Of a stretch of DNA of 64,000 nucleotides, positions 32,286 through 43,891 are shown in pieces. The position numbers and the translations under genes are program-made. Every line of letters begins with the position of its first letter. The first letter of the stretch is position 1. Source of the stretch: Macrosoma leucophasiata (taxonomy: Eukaryota > Arthropoda > Insecta > Lepidoptera > Hedylidae); contig JAWQUS010000027.1 of NCBI GenBank assembly GCA_036365455.1, positions 19,208,501 to 19,272,500 of the forward strand. The letters run 5' to 3'. The notes under the pieces were generated by a model. That model did not search any database. It was not told where the DNA came from and saw only the letters and a list, made by a program, of their open reading frames with translations.

Positions 32286-33013
32286 ACGCAATTTATACTA
32301 TGTAAATAATTATATTTATAAAAATATTGTTTTGACACAAATGGTCCCAATGATAGAATCACCTCAACCGAAAGACGTCCACAGTGAGTGAACAATAAAT
32401 AGAGGCTTTATATTATACAACGTGTAACAGGATTAAATGTACAATCTGAAACTAGTTAGTTCAGATTCGATAACCGAATCGGTTTGAGACATTTTTGATA
32501 TACGTAATATTTTGTCCCAAGGGTTATTAAAATTAAGAAAATTATGGTCACCCATTTGGTGAACAGTCAATACAAACGAAAATGAGACTAACGTCTATCC
32601 ATAATAAAATGTTTGTCTCAACAACTTTATTAGAACTTGTTGAGAAGTGCTTTTTATCATTAATAATAATTAAAAAAATAAAATAGTAAAAAATAAAAAT
32701 TAATCTTATTACTAGCGAGTGTTAAATAAGGGTACGCAAGTTACGCTTCTTCACTTTTTTTCGGTACGTGTTTTATGTGTAGCCGTAGGTAGAGGTAGGG
32801 TAAGTATGCATAGGGTGTGCATACTGTTCGTAAAAATTGAGGACAACTTATTTCTTAAATAAAAAATATTAATTATGTAAACATGTAATTTCAGTTCATG
32901 TATTATGATTATAATTCGATTTTATAATCAAGGTGTTAGATAGTGTGCATTATTCCCGTTACATGTTGTATAGTAACTTATCTAATTATACAATCTTTAA
33001 AACATCTAACTAA
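32286..33013. other. No gene seen
   Basis: AT-rich DNA with short direct repeats only. Confidence 0.4.
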
Positions 33014-33340
33014 CTGCCTCGGTAGCCTAGTGGTAGCAGGCCACTACTACTACGCTGAGGTCCTGGGTTCGATTCCCGGGTAGGGGGTTATCAGAGATAA
33101 TGGTGAAAAAGCCTTTGTCTCTGGTTCTATTGGGATTTTTCCATTTTCTGGAAATTTCCCAGTACCTCAAAGTTTGGTAATGTGCCCGGAGATGTCAACA
33201 GGCTCGCCACCTGTTACACGGGCCAAAAAAAAAAAAAAAAAACGTAACCGGCGAATCGTGGGTGTTTGCATGTATGCTTGAATGCATGCATTTACCTCTG
33301 CCTACCCCTTCGGGGATTACAGGCGTGAAGTTACGTTACG
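33014..33340 (+). mobile_element. SINE-T, full length
   Basis: tRNA-derived head with A box TAGCCTAGTGGTAGCAGG and perfect B box GGTTCGATTCC. The body is TATCTCTGGTTCTATTGGGA-like, then CAGGCTCGCCACCTG, an A-run of 18 (33226-33243) and TACAGGCGTGAAGTTACG at the 3' end. Confidence 0.85.
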
Positions 33341-33639
33341 TAAAACATCTAGCTCTATACCTATTCGCATAAAAACTTATTTTATGTTGCCAACTTACTT
33401 TTTTAATCCTCTCAAAGCATAGATACAAAGTTTGTAGCGAACATTAACTTGAAAGTTAAGTTTGCTACTCTCGCTGAGAGGAGTATGTCGTGTCGAAGTT
33501 TGAGAAACACAATAAGTACATGATATTAGATGATAATGGGGCTAGACTTTATGGTAATATCGTGTCCTGGCATATTACTCGTATTTAACAACAGTATCCA
33601 GCAAGAAATGAGAGACGATCGGCTAGTTTGGCACTGTTT

Positions 33640-33960
33640 TTTAGGGTTCCGTAGTAAACAAGGAACCCTTATAGTTTCGCCATGTCTGTCTGTCTGTCTA
33701 TCTGTCTGTCTGTCTGTCTGTCTGTCTGTCGGTCTTCCGTCCGCGGTTTAGCGCAAAATCTATTGGTAGGTACTAGAGACTTGAAATTTGGCACAGGTAT
33801 ACACCTTAATTACGCCGACAAAGTCGTAGAGTAAAACATGAAAAAAAAATGTAATGTAACGCGCGGATTACATTTTTTTCCTGTTTTCTATATAGTGTAA
33901 GATATCGTTGGATAGGTCTTTCAAAAATGAAAAGAGTGTGCACATATCATTTTTCGATGA
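33640..33960 (+). repeat. LINE 3' end with (TGTC)n
   Basis: TTAGGGTTCCGTAGTAAACAAG, a TGTC run at 33682-33731 and TTGAAATTTGGCACAGG match the common 3' ends of arthropod LINEs. No frame remains. Confidence 0.55.
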
Positions 33961-35815
33961 AGTGAACTGTTCGTGACTTATTAAGCTTTAAAGTGCCAAT
34001 TTTAGTTAGACTCAAGTGTCCCTCCCCCAGTGCCAACTAAACGGTTGTTGTTAGAAATTCAAACGTTACGGCAATAGTAGCTATAAATAACGATATTAGA
34101 AGGAAAACTATCACACTTAAATTGGCTTTAAAAGTTTGCGAGTAATAGTCGACCAAATAGGCCTACTCGAAATTTTTGAACAACTCCATAGAAAAGATTT
34201 TTGTTTTTTTTTCATTTCATTAATCAATCCTAAAAACTACGAAACCCTACACTGCGCATGGCTCGACACGCCCTTGACCGGTTTTTTTTTCCTTATTTTT
34301 TTATTGTCTGTCTTTCTTTAAGTTTCTACGCTCATCACAGAAAAATCACTGAGTGAAATTTACACCTCATTTTGCTTAGGGTTAGACTAAAAAACTGGTG
34401 CTTATTTAATCTTAATTTGCTTAGAATCTAAAAAATAAACATAACATTGAACTTGTGCGAAACCGGGGCAGGTCGCTAGTAAACAATAACACCGCAATAT
34501 TGTATCAAAGCCTGAATACTGCTATTTCTATATATTGTTTGTGTTCACCTATTGATAATAGCACTAAGTAATCAAACTTATGTTTGTACTTTGATGTAGT
34601 TGGCTGTCTTGATAATAAACGGGATAAATTATCGTGTCACGTTTCAGCCATTTTGCCTTTACCTAAGCCTTTACCTTTAATTATCCTGTCATGTCTTGAT
34701 ATTTAAATTTGTTATTATTTATTTGACATTCTTGGGAGATTATTTGTTTGGGAATGAAAAACCTATATGTGTTTTATAATTACAATTTAAGAGTTTGTGT
34801 TTGTGTTTTTGAGTCAATTGATGACGATCCTCATTAATTTGTTTTGAACTGTGGCTATATACATAATAAGAAATAAGTGTATGTGTTTCAGCTCGTACGC
34901 ACGACGGGAGTTTACTCGGTGTGCTTAAGGACATCGCTAGTGTGCGCCCGAGCGAAACACGTCCGCTCGATATCTAAATAAACTAACCTATTCAATATAC
35001 TATCTTTAAATTAATAAATACACAAAGCGATTGTTATCTTAAGTATGAAACGTTTCTCTTTATTTCGGATCCTAACTACCTAGTTACTGTCAGACATAAT
35101 TCTTACATCTTTTGCTTAGTTAGATTCAATACAGATTAAACTGATTCGATTAACTGTTGTTTTTACTAACTTAAAACTATTCGTTCATTTAATATTTTTT
35201 TATTTAATATAGGTAATACAGGACGGACCTTTTAAGATTATGAAAGATTGTATTCTGTAGAAAAATCCAAATATAGTTCTCTCCATAATGCGACAAGAAC
35301 CTTTGATCTTTCGTTCATTTGAAAATCTGAAGCGTCACTCTAATTGAGTGGCGCTACAGATTTATAGTTCCAGAGAAACCATTCTATCGTGTATAAAATA
35401 AAGTACATTCCAACAGTAACTTGAAATTGTACATAACAAAAAACTACGTAGATTTCTGATAATAGTAATGAGGAATTCAGACGATTTATTCATTTTCATG
35501 CGGATCCCAAAAACCTGAGCGCCACATATTAAGCTGCCACCAACAGCCGTGTCATGGCTCTTTTCACAGGTAATATGAACATCAAAAAAATATCAATTTT
35601 CAAAGAAAACCCGCACCGCATTGCCTTTATATTGCCGAGCCATTTTGCGGTGTGATTATTCTATTGTGTTTAGTGAATATTGGTCTGTCAAGACTCAAGA
35701 TGCGTACGTTTAATTTTATGCTGGCGATTCACTATCTACTCGTAAGTTAGAAAAAATATATTTTATTGTGGTAATCTTTAGCGCACACGGTACCGCCAGC
35801 GCAGCGTAGCGCCAG
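33961..35815. other. No gene seen
   Basis: No frame above 65 codons with a credible start; GC content is low throughout. Confidence 0.45.
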
Positions 35816-36050
35816 AGAATATGTAATAATACTACGTATAGAATGGACACTTCGACGTCCCGCCCGATTTCCCCGCCTCACCCAACCTCCTCCCCTCTTA
35901 TGGGCGACGTTTGGTATTCTCTACGTGCTGCGCACACAGGTGCTGCACCTGAGGTGCACGTGTAAATACACCTCACTGATTGATGTATGTGTAATAGAGA
36001 CCAAATGAAGCGTTTGTGTGGAATTTTGGCGGAGTTTCCGGGGTGTGGTA
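35816..36050 (-). repeat. REP-E copy
   Basis: Reverse orientation: GAGAATATGTAATAATACTACG through TTATGGGCGACGTTTGGTATT to GAATTTTGGCGGAGTTTCCG; single internal unit. Confidence 0.7.
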
Positions 36051-36065
36051 GCGCTGTAGAAACCA

Positions 36066-36295
36066 AAGGCGGCCGCGTACGATGGTGCAAATTCTAACTT
36101 TCGTACGCGGCCGGTAATAGAATAGCCGTAGTCTAACGGACAGGGAGGGGGAAGCGGGCGGTGGCGGTGCGGCGGCGACGCGGAGGCGGTGCGGTAGCGG
36201 ACTTTGCGCGGCGCGTATCTACAGCGTTGTGGCGCGGCGGCGGTGCGGTGACGGCGTGGTGGCGGCGTCGTGTGTGCAGGAGCGCTTATTTTGTC
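36066..36295 (+). other. GC-rich patch with CGG-type repeats
   Basis: GGCGGTGCGGCGGCGACGCG and related (GCGGTG)n text stands out from the AT-rich surroundings. TACGCGGCCG occurs inverted at 36071 and 36104. It could be a CpG-rich regulatory region or a repeat; no gene is visible next to it. Confidence 0.45.
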
Positions 36296-36368
36296 ATCAA
36301 AATAATGTATAAGAATAGGTACATTATTTTGATTTGTTTACGTGAAAACGTCTTACTAAATATCTGTT

Positions 36369-36664
36369 ACTGGTGGTAGAGCTCTAGTGACGGAGCTCGC
36401 CGGCGTAGGCACCACCGTATTACCTAATATACTTGCCACTAAATTGTAGTGTTCAGCACTATCGTGTTCCGATCAGGTGGTAATGTACGGCTCTGTAATT
36501 TCCGGCACAGATGCATAACACCTCATGCCTCAGGAGTGGCAGCGCATCTGCATTTTGACCTCTGGTCATTGTGTGGGTGTCCATAGGCAGCAGGCATCAC
36601 TTAACATCAATGTGAACGCACGTTGTGCACGCTTGTTTGCCAATTTTCATTACATAAAAAAAAA
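36369..36664 (+). mobile_element. SINE-A, full length
   Basis: Complete, with an insertion of about 12 bases (CGCACGTTGTGCA) near the 3' end at 36617. Confidence 0.75.
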
Positions 36665-36779
36665 TGGAACCGGCTGTTTGTTCCCGGTGTCTTCTATATT
36701 ATTAATCTCATTGTTAATAGTTTTTTTTTTATTTTATTGAAACAGAACTATTTTCCTGATAATCATCATTATCATCATT

Positions 36780-37021
36780 AGATATACAATGCGAATGTGG
36801 ATGGTTGCAGAGGCCCAGGAAGACCAAGGCTGACCTACCATGACCAAATAGGTCGAGTTCTGTCTGATGGCGGGGTCAAAAGTCTTAGGAATCGGCGTGC
36901 ATGTATGAAGAGAATGATGAAAGTAGACGAGGTTTGTCTGAACCGGGATATCTCGCGCTCTACACTCTCTGCCTACCCCGTTAGGGACCTGGCGTGAAGA
37001 TACATACATACATACATACAT
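36780..37021 (+). mobile_element. LINE-C 3' end copy
   Basis: Encodes NVDGCRGPGRPRLTYHDQIG, then drifts. Ends in a TACA microsatellite. Preceded by a short ATC-rich stretch rather than the upstream RT, so it is 5'-truncated. Confidence 0.75.
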
Positions 37022-38015
37022 CATTAGATAGATAAACTAATGCGGTGGTGCCTATGCCCTCGAGCATCTACACTGGAACTGTAAATACAATAAAGTAGTC
37101 AGATGTACGTCATAGTACACACCATGATTTATCCAAATAAGTAATTTTTCTTATACTTAGTCACGTATTATTGATCGCCTAATGGTCGAAATTCTACCTT
37201 TGGATATCATACCATAGGTACTATAGTTTGATTTCTATAACGAAGCTCTATGATAAACTCTTCTTTGTATTGTGAAACCGTTTTGCCACAAGCTGGTACA
37301 CGATGGCACTTATGTTAAATTTAAAGTCCGCTCAATTGCCATAAAAATTGACATTTTTTTTCCAATACGTATTCATATAATAAAAACTAAACTTTTTGAA
37401 ACTCCCTCGCGGCAGATATCTGTTTTTGATTTACCACAAATTAAAAATCGATATGATCATTAATTGGCAATAATGGCCAACAATTAGCCACACACGTCGT
37501 CATTCAAACGCGAATACTAAATGCGCTGCAAATCAATAGCTGGACTCATATGCAATGAGGCGCTCATTGAATAATACAAATGGCCGCTTCCCAACAAAAG
37601 GAAATGGTGTTTAGATTTGAACTACATCATTTCGACGTAAAATGTCTTCAAAGGATCATGGCGAGATTTGTCCATTTAAAAAATAAACAGATGAAGTTTT
37701 GGTTTAATGAAAAACCAGCAAAAGCTTTTTTTGCAATAGGCGTGATAAACAAATTGCTTTTAAAAGATTATTATGATCTGTAATTGAAACAAATATGTTT
37801 TAAACCATCATAGAAGTTAACAAAATATATTATAGACAAGTAAAAATGCATATCAAGGCCTAGTAAACGTGAACTCTAAACTCAGTAGCTCACAAATGCG
37901 TTTACAAAATAGACATGTTGCTCTTAGACTCTCACACTGTTTCTATTTTTTTTTTCATATTTTTAGTGAATGACATAGTACATCTATCTATCTATATATA
38001 ATATGTATATATAAA
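37022..38015. other. No gene seen
   Basis: A 67-codon frame at 37580-37783 starts with ATG but shows no known motif and no splice context; treated as chance. Confidence 0.4.
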
Positions 38016-38260
38016 AATCAATTGCCGTTCGTTAGTCTCGCTAAAACTCGAGAACGGCTGGACCAATTTGGCTAATTTTAGTTTTGAATGATTTTTGGAA
38101 GTGCAGGGAAGGTTTAAAAGGTAAGAAAATATGAAGAAATTGAAGAGCAATAGTAAAAACCACAATTAAATTTTCCCATACAAATATTTCGTATCTAACA
38201 AACCTTTGACACATTATTTCATTCTACGGCAATACGAAGTTTGTCGAGTCATTCTAATTT
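38016..38260 (+). mobile_element. REP-H copy
   Basis: From AATTGCCGTTCGTTAGTCTCG to ACGAAGTTTGTCGAGTCA; the CTAGT end has decayed to TTCTAA. Confidence 0.7.
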
Positions 38261-38418
38261 TGTGTTACCAGGAGTCAGGGAACATTTTTTTTCTTTAAGC
38301 TTATATGAGTATTACGTATTTACAGATAAAAAAAATCATTGATAAGAAATGAAATAAAATCACAACAGGAAAACGAACATCGCGAAATCAGCGGTATAAT
38401 TTGCTTATTTAATACCTC

Positions 38419-38728
38419 ACCTCACTGGGTAGCCTAGTGGTAGCAGGCCACTACTACTACGCTGAGGTCCTGGGTTCGATTCCCGGGTCGGGGGTTATCA
38501 GAGATAATGGTGTAAAGTCCTTTATCTCTGGTTCTATTGGGATTTTTCCATTTTCTGGAAATTTCACAGTACCTCGAAGTTTGGTAATGTACCCTGAGAT
38601 GTCAACAGGCTCGCCACCTGTTACATGGGCCAAAACGTAACCGGCGAATCGTGGGTGTTTGCATGTATGCGTGCATTTACCTCTGCCTACGCCTTCGGGG
38701 ATTACAGGCGTGAAGTTACGTTTACGTA
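38419..38728 (+). mobile_element. SINE-T, full length
   Basis: Same structure without the long internal A-run; head, B box and 3' GTGAAGTTACGTTTACG intact. Confidence 0.85.
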
Positions 38729-39485
38729 TTAATACACTCACCTTATACACATTATAACACTGTAAGTGTAAGCGTAAGCGTATTAATTTTTCGTAAAACA
38801 TTTGAAAAAATAATCAAGAAACATCTAACCTTTTTACCTGCCTACGAATTCTAAACTCATAACTTCCTAACCAATCCAGCGTCGATTTGATTGTGTAAGA
38901 AAACTTTAGATGGTTTAAACTTTTGACACTGCTACCTAAATATACCAAATGGAAGTTTCGAGATCTCGTCGCCTACAGTCTTGTACTTTGCCAAGTTTAT
39001 TGTGTTCTTAAAATTAAATACTAGAAGATCGCGGCTTCGCATACTTGGTACAGATTCCAATGAAAAGTTTCACTTATACATTTGTGTTAATCCTGACCTG
39101 CAGTTTTTCATGCGTTTAGAAGGTATAAATCGAAGGCTTAGAAAAATGTCAAAAGCACTGCTCTCTAGGCCGGCACTGCCTACCCGCATTCGCTATTTTG
39201 TCCTCTTTTGTTTACTGCTCACTGATTGTAGGCTATTGGATGAAAGAAAGGAAGAAAATATTTTTGTTTCGAATCTATCTTTAGATACTAATCCTTGCAA
39301 AATGTTAAAAAACAAAATCAAAAGTTACATAGAGTGAATAATTATTAATTTTGTGTTTATTTTAAACGGAAATATGATGATGGAAAAATTACTGAACAGT
39401 ACAACCAATTATAGGTTTTCTATGAAAAGACTAACTAAGATAAAAGTAAATGTAAACTAATGTAAAAAGTATATCAGTAGAATTA

Positions 39486-39837
39486 GAAACACTTTAGCTA
39501 AAACACGTTTATGAATAAGGGGTATTTTTACTTTTTACATAAGTTTATTACATTTAGTTTTATCTTAGTGATATTCTTGACTTTACATATATTTTTTATC
39601 TTGTTTGACATGTATATCAATTGTTGTTCACTTTAATTTATTTTGTTTGTTTTTGACGTGTCGTAAGAGGTGCCTGTCACCCTAAATTAATAAATGAGTT
39701 TCTGATTCTGATTTTGATTCTGAATCTCTCCTTTGTCTATTTCTATCCTGCACATTTGACAATGCAACTGACAAAGACAAAGCATTCTATAGCTAAAACG
39801 TAGGTATCTAATGTATGTTTATGAATAAGGGGGTAAG
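39486..39837. mobile_element. Second copy of the 57582 TIR element, interrupted
   Basis: Left piece ACACTTTAGCTAAAACACG and TTTATGAATAAGGGG (39489-39523), then LINE 3' sequence, then TCCTGCACATTTGACAATGC to ATGAATAAGGGGGTAAG. The left piece is inverted relative to copy 57582. Confidence 0.6.
39528..39727 (+). mobile_element. LINE 3' UTR with a TTCTGA-type tail
   Basis: Reverse counterpart of 28632-28862, ending AATGAGTTTCTGATTCTGATT. It sits inside sequence of the TIR element also seen at 57582-57736, which suggests nested insertion. Confidence 0.65.
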
Positions 39838-40397
39838 TTTTCAACGATAGGTAAATGGTTAGGTACATATTTTTCTTTTCTGAAGTCGCAAACTCCTATT
39901 TGTAACAGTTTACTCGATTTCTCCATTATTCTTTACTGTTGATAAGCAATAAATGCGTGAACCACCACTGTGATCGGATGTCGTAAAACTGACGTTTTTA
40001 CGCATTTACGACCGTTTTTTTTTTGCATTAGGTTTAGTAAGAAATAAACACGCTTTTTGTTTTTTAATACTTTTTTTTTATGATTCGTGGTTTGTTTTGT
40101 ATTTTTGCTTTTCTCACATTTAATACGTTCTAAGACTGTGGTTAAATGATAAGTTTGACATTGACTTCTAAGCTTTGGGCTGCTTACGTGACCTTTAGAC
40201 AGACTTTACTTTAGTAACAGTGGCTGACTTTCATAGCACAAGCATTAAGGAATATATTTAGATTACCTCAAAATTGAGTCGATTAGCCATTCCCGCGTTT
40301 CCCCAGAATTTGTGGAACACGCACAATATAGGTATTTGAGGTCAAATGTAAAACTAAATCATCACCTTGCATGGCAACCTTTTGATATACTAAATTG

Positions 40398-40546
40398 TAA
40401 ATTCTTAGGAATCGGCTCGCATGTATGAAGATAATGATGAATGTAGACGAGGCACGGAAGATGTGTCAGTACTGGGAAATCTGGCGCTTTACATTCTCTG
40501 CCTACCCCGTTAGGGACCAGGCGTGAAGGTCCATACATACGAAATC
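40398..40546 (+). mobile_element. LINE-C 3' end copy
   Basis: From TCTTAGGAATCGGCTCGCATG to CGTGAAGGTCCATACATAC; 5'-truncated and diverged. Confidence 0.7.
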
Positions 40547-40591
40547 GGGGACCACTGAAAGCAATTCATTAATGGAATAATATTAACAAAC

Positions 40592-40859
40592 TTTTTTTTA
40601 TGACATGAAAGTGGCAAACAAGCATGTAGCTTACATTAATATTAAGTGATAAATGCAGCCTATAGACACCCACACAAGATGCAGATGCGTTGCCACCCCT
40701 GAGGCCTAAGGGTTATGCCTCTGTGCCGGAAATTACAGGTCCGTACATTACCACCTGATCGGACCACGATAGTGCTGAACACTACCATTTAGCGGCAAGC
40801 ATATTAGGTAATGCGGTGGCTACGCCCACGAGCTCCGTCACTGGAGCTCTACCACCAGT
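40592..40859 (-). mobile_element. SINE-A, near full length
   Basis: Missing about 12 bases in the CAAAGACC region; head CTGGAGCTCTACCACCAGT intact. Confidence 0.75.
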
Positions 40860-41314
40860 AAATATATTTGTAAGTACCTAACTCATACTGACATTTCTCC
40901 TAACTAATTTAGAGTAATTGAATCTACCCTTAAGGATTGAAGTGGATTAAGCTTTCCTCAATTTCCCCAAATGAATGATAACTATCAAGAATTGAAACAC
41001 TAAGACCCCGATATCTGGGTCATTTCAAGTAGGAACACAATTCATTTGAAACAATCAAATCGACCCAATACCTTATCAATAGACTATGCCCTATACATAA
41101 CACGGGGTCGTATATACAAGAAAATGGCGAAATGTTCTGATACTATCTTCGTCTATAATATGTTGAGTGAAATTTAAGTGTATGTTTTTCCTCGCGGTAA
41201 TGTATTACCGACACTTAAGAGTTAACATAAAAATCAATATAAATAAGAATCACCGAAACATTTGTACGCGTATAACTTCTTGAACTTGTCAAAAAATAAA
41301 CTATTTATTTCTTT

Positions 41315-41474
41315 CTTTTTTTATGTAATGGAAGTGGTAAACAAGCATGCAGTTCACATGTGATGACTGCAGCATAAAGACACCCACACAAAGACCAAGG
41401 TCAAAATGCAGATACGTTACCACTCCTGAGGCCTCAAGGTGTTATGCCTCTGTGCCGGAAATTACAGAGCCGTA
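41315..41474 (-). mobile_element. SINE-A, 3' part only
   Basis: From poly-T/ATGTAATGGAAGTGG to AAATTACAGAGCCGTA, then unrelated sequence. Confidence 0.7.
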
Positions 41475-41644
41475 GACTCTTCGTTCTTTCAACGTTAAGA
41501 CCTCTGGTTATATAGATTTTTAAAACCTAGTATTAACCAACCATCAATGTAAACATAAGCTTATTTACTATTAACATAATATATAAAAAGCTCATAGTTC
41601 ATTCCAACCAAAAAATGTTGAATGAGTCCAACTAAAGTGAGACC

Positions 41645-41750
41645 ACGAAGGTAGACGAGGCACGAGAGGTTTGTCAGAACCGGGATGTCTGGCGCTCTAC
41701 ACTCTCTGCCTACCCCGTTAGGGACCTGGCGTGAAGATACATACATACAA
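41645..41750 (+). mobile_element. LINE-C 3' end copy
   Basis: From AGGTAGACGAGGCACGAGAGG to GGCGTGAAGATACATACATAC, about 105 bp. A direct 17-bp echo (AAAGTGAGACCA) lies on both sides (41632-41641 and 41749-41771), possibly its target duplication. Confidence 0.65.
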
Positions 41751-42542
41751 AGTGAGACCAAAGTGAGACCATCCAAAGTGTTCCCACAGCGTTACAATTT
41801 GGATTCACAAATCCGAAGGTTATCAAATTCAATCCTTACTATGCATATTCATAGAAACAGTAGCTATTGCAGAGCGAACTGTCCAGTTTCCGTGGTATAT
41901 GTGTGTATAGAGTATTAATTAATTGGCAGCGTTAGACCGCAGCTGGCACGTAAGTGGTCATTACATTTTATGAGATTGTACGTTGTTAATGGCACTGCAA
42001 TGTGATACGAGTATAGGATTTTTCGATTTGGTTCCTACTTATCACTTAATGATTAGCGTTAAAAAATACGGTGTTTTTACTATTTAGCTCACAACCGTCC
42101 TGAGATTGTAACAAACATTTGAAAACAAAATATTGAAATTGGCCTGGCCATCCTAGAGTTTTGCGCATACTTATGAAGCGATTCATTCTTTTTTAACATA
42201 GCTTGTACCACCGGTGCAGTATGACGTGATTTGTTGATGTGGCGGGCGGTGCGCCACCGGTGGCTACATACAGACTTCTAATGTACTAAGAAATTCGCGC
42301 TGTACGCGTTGTACGAATGCGAATTGTTGTTGCGTGTGCGTATGACTAATTTTCAAGTGCAGCTCAGGAGTTTGCTATTGTTTAGAAAATGAAGAAAAAA
42401 TGCGGCGGTAATGTCCATCTGTGGTCACATGAAGATTTGCCCCGTCATATGGCAAATACGGGGCGCCGGTCTGAATCATTCTCACAGCTTCCAATAGACT
42501 TTATTTGTTTCAAAAATATGGCGTAGTTACGTAGCTAAAAAA

Positions 42543-42586
42543 ACCTGCTGTTAGTGCTGTAAAACCTTACAGCACTAACCGCAGGT
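42543..42586. repeat. 20-bp stem hairpin, one mismatch
   Basis: ACCTGCTGTTAGTGCTGTAA pairs with TTACAGCACTAACCGCAGGT around an AACC loop. Confidence 0.85.
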
Positions 42587-43379
42587 CTTTTTGGCAGTTT
42601 CATTTAAATATCATAATTTATCCACCTCAAACGTGTGAAACATGACGTTAATGGCAGTACGGTGCCGGTCGGCGGGTTTGCGTATAATTTGATGGCACGA
42701 CTACACTGCAGCGTGCACATAATGGCCCGTATCGGCGCCGCAAGTTATTGATGCTGCCACTAAATGTTCACGCTGACGTGGTTACAGCACCTGTATTTTA
42801 TGGGAAAGCTATTTACTTTTTAAACGAGTTCAAAAAACGAGAAGGTTATCAATTCGGCCGGTATATATATATTTTTTATGTATGTACGTGAATTTTGGCG
42901 AGATTTCTGGACCGATTTACGTAATTCTTTTTTGTTTGATGCGGATTAGTTTCGAAATGGTCCCATAAAAATGATTGATTCAGAAACTAATGGGCCTACC
43001 ATTAGTTTTTATTCTATGAGCATTTTTTTACTAACTTTCACCTCAGACTAAAGGAATAAGAATAGACGGCGAGTTGTCCATACAGTGCGTTGAATCCACT
43101 GACGTCCTAGATAGTCCTGATGCGCATGACAACAAGTGACAATGACACATTTACTCATCGACAACACAACACAGCATATTTACTCCTTCGTGGATTAAAT
43201 TTTTTCATTGATTTCGTATAGTCGTGTAATAATTTTGTATGGACACACCTAAACAATTTAAATTACGAGTAGGTATCTAATTGTCACGAAGCTAAAAGAG
43301 TCAGATTTTACAAATTTAACAGATGTGAACATTCATCTAATTGACAATGCAGCAATAAACTAAAAAGTATTAAATAAAA
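42587..43379. other. No gene seen
   Basis: No open frame, family motif or clear repeat was recognised. Confidence 0.4.
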
Positions 43380-43822
43380 ATAACTACGTTAAGAAAAACC
43401 GACTTCAAAACTAATAAAGATTTCATTGTAATTATTTACTACCTATTATTTATATGTGCTATTTACTAATAGGTTTTAAGTCGATGCCAAGCCAAAATCA
43501 CTAAAGTAGGCATTTCATTGTATTAAAACGTAACTTCACGCCTGTAATCCCCGAAGGGGTAGGCAGAGGAGAAATGCATGAATTCAAGCATACATGCAAA
43601 CACCCACGATTCGCCGGTTACGTTTTGTTCAGTGTATTGATTTGCTAGTATTCATATTGAAGTGCATAAATATATAATTATTTGTTTAAGTCTTGACACA
43701 GACTTCAAACATATTAGTAGGTAAATAGCACATATAAATAATAGGTAGTATATAATTACAATGAAATATTTATTATTTTTTACTTTTCTGTTTTGAAGTC
43801 GGTTTTTCTTAACGTAGTTATA
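43380..43822. mobile_element. Foldback element with 80-90-bp arms and a SINE-T end inside
   Basis: TAACTACGTTAAGAAAAACC to TATTTATATGTGC on the left returns inverted from 43728 to 43822. Between the arms lie a SINE-T 3' fragment and AT-rich sequence. Confidence 0.7.
43528..43627 (-). mobile_element. SINE-T 3' end inside a foldback element
   Basis: Only the last 100 bp, from AAACGTAACTTCACGCCTG to GATTCGCCGGTTACGTTTTG; lies between the inverted arms at 43380 and 43822. Confidence 0.75.
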
Positions 43823-43878
43823 TTTATTCTACATTATAACAATGAAGTCTATTAAACAGATATATATATATCGTTCGT

Positions 43879-43891
43879 TAGTCTCGCTAAA
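43879..43891. repeat. Left target duplication of the RT/RNase H LINE
   Basis: TAGTCTCGCTAAA, identical to 46549-46561; part of the REP-H consensus. Confidence 0.85.

Larger units (their letters stand above)
40860..42542. other. No gene seen outside the listed repeats
   Basis: Besides the SINE-A and LINE-C fragments there is only AT-rich DNA. CACCGGTGC and GCGCCACCGGTGG near 42210-42262 are short GC-rich inverted motifs. Confidence 0.4.

Noticed and set aside
33055..33080. tRNA gene at the GGTTCGATTCC box
   Set aside because: The tRNA-like part lacks a full cloverleaf and is followed by the common SINE-T body; it is the head of a SINE.
37580..37783. 67-codon frame starting with ATG
   Set aside because: No homology recognised and no acceptor or donor sites fitting a gene; left as chance.
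38981..39337. 118-codon open frame
   Set aside because: Begins with TTG, not ATG, and shows no known domain or splice borders.
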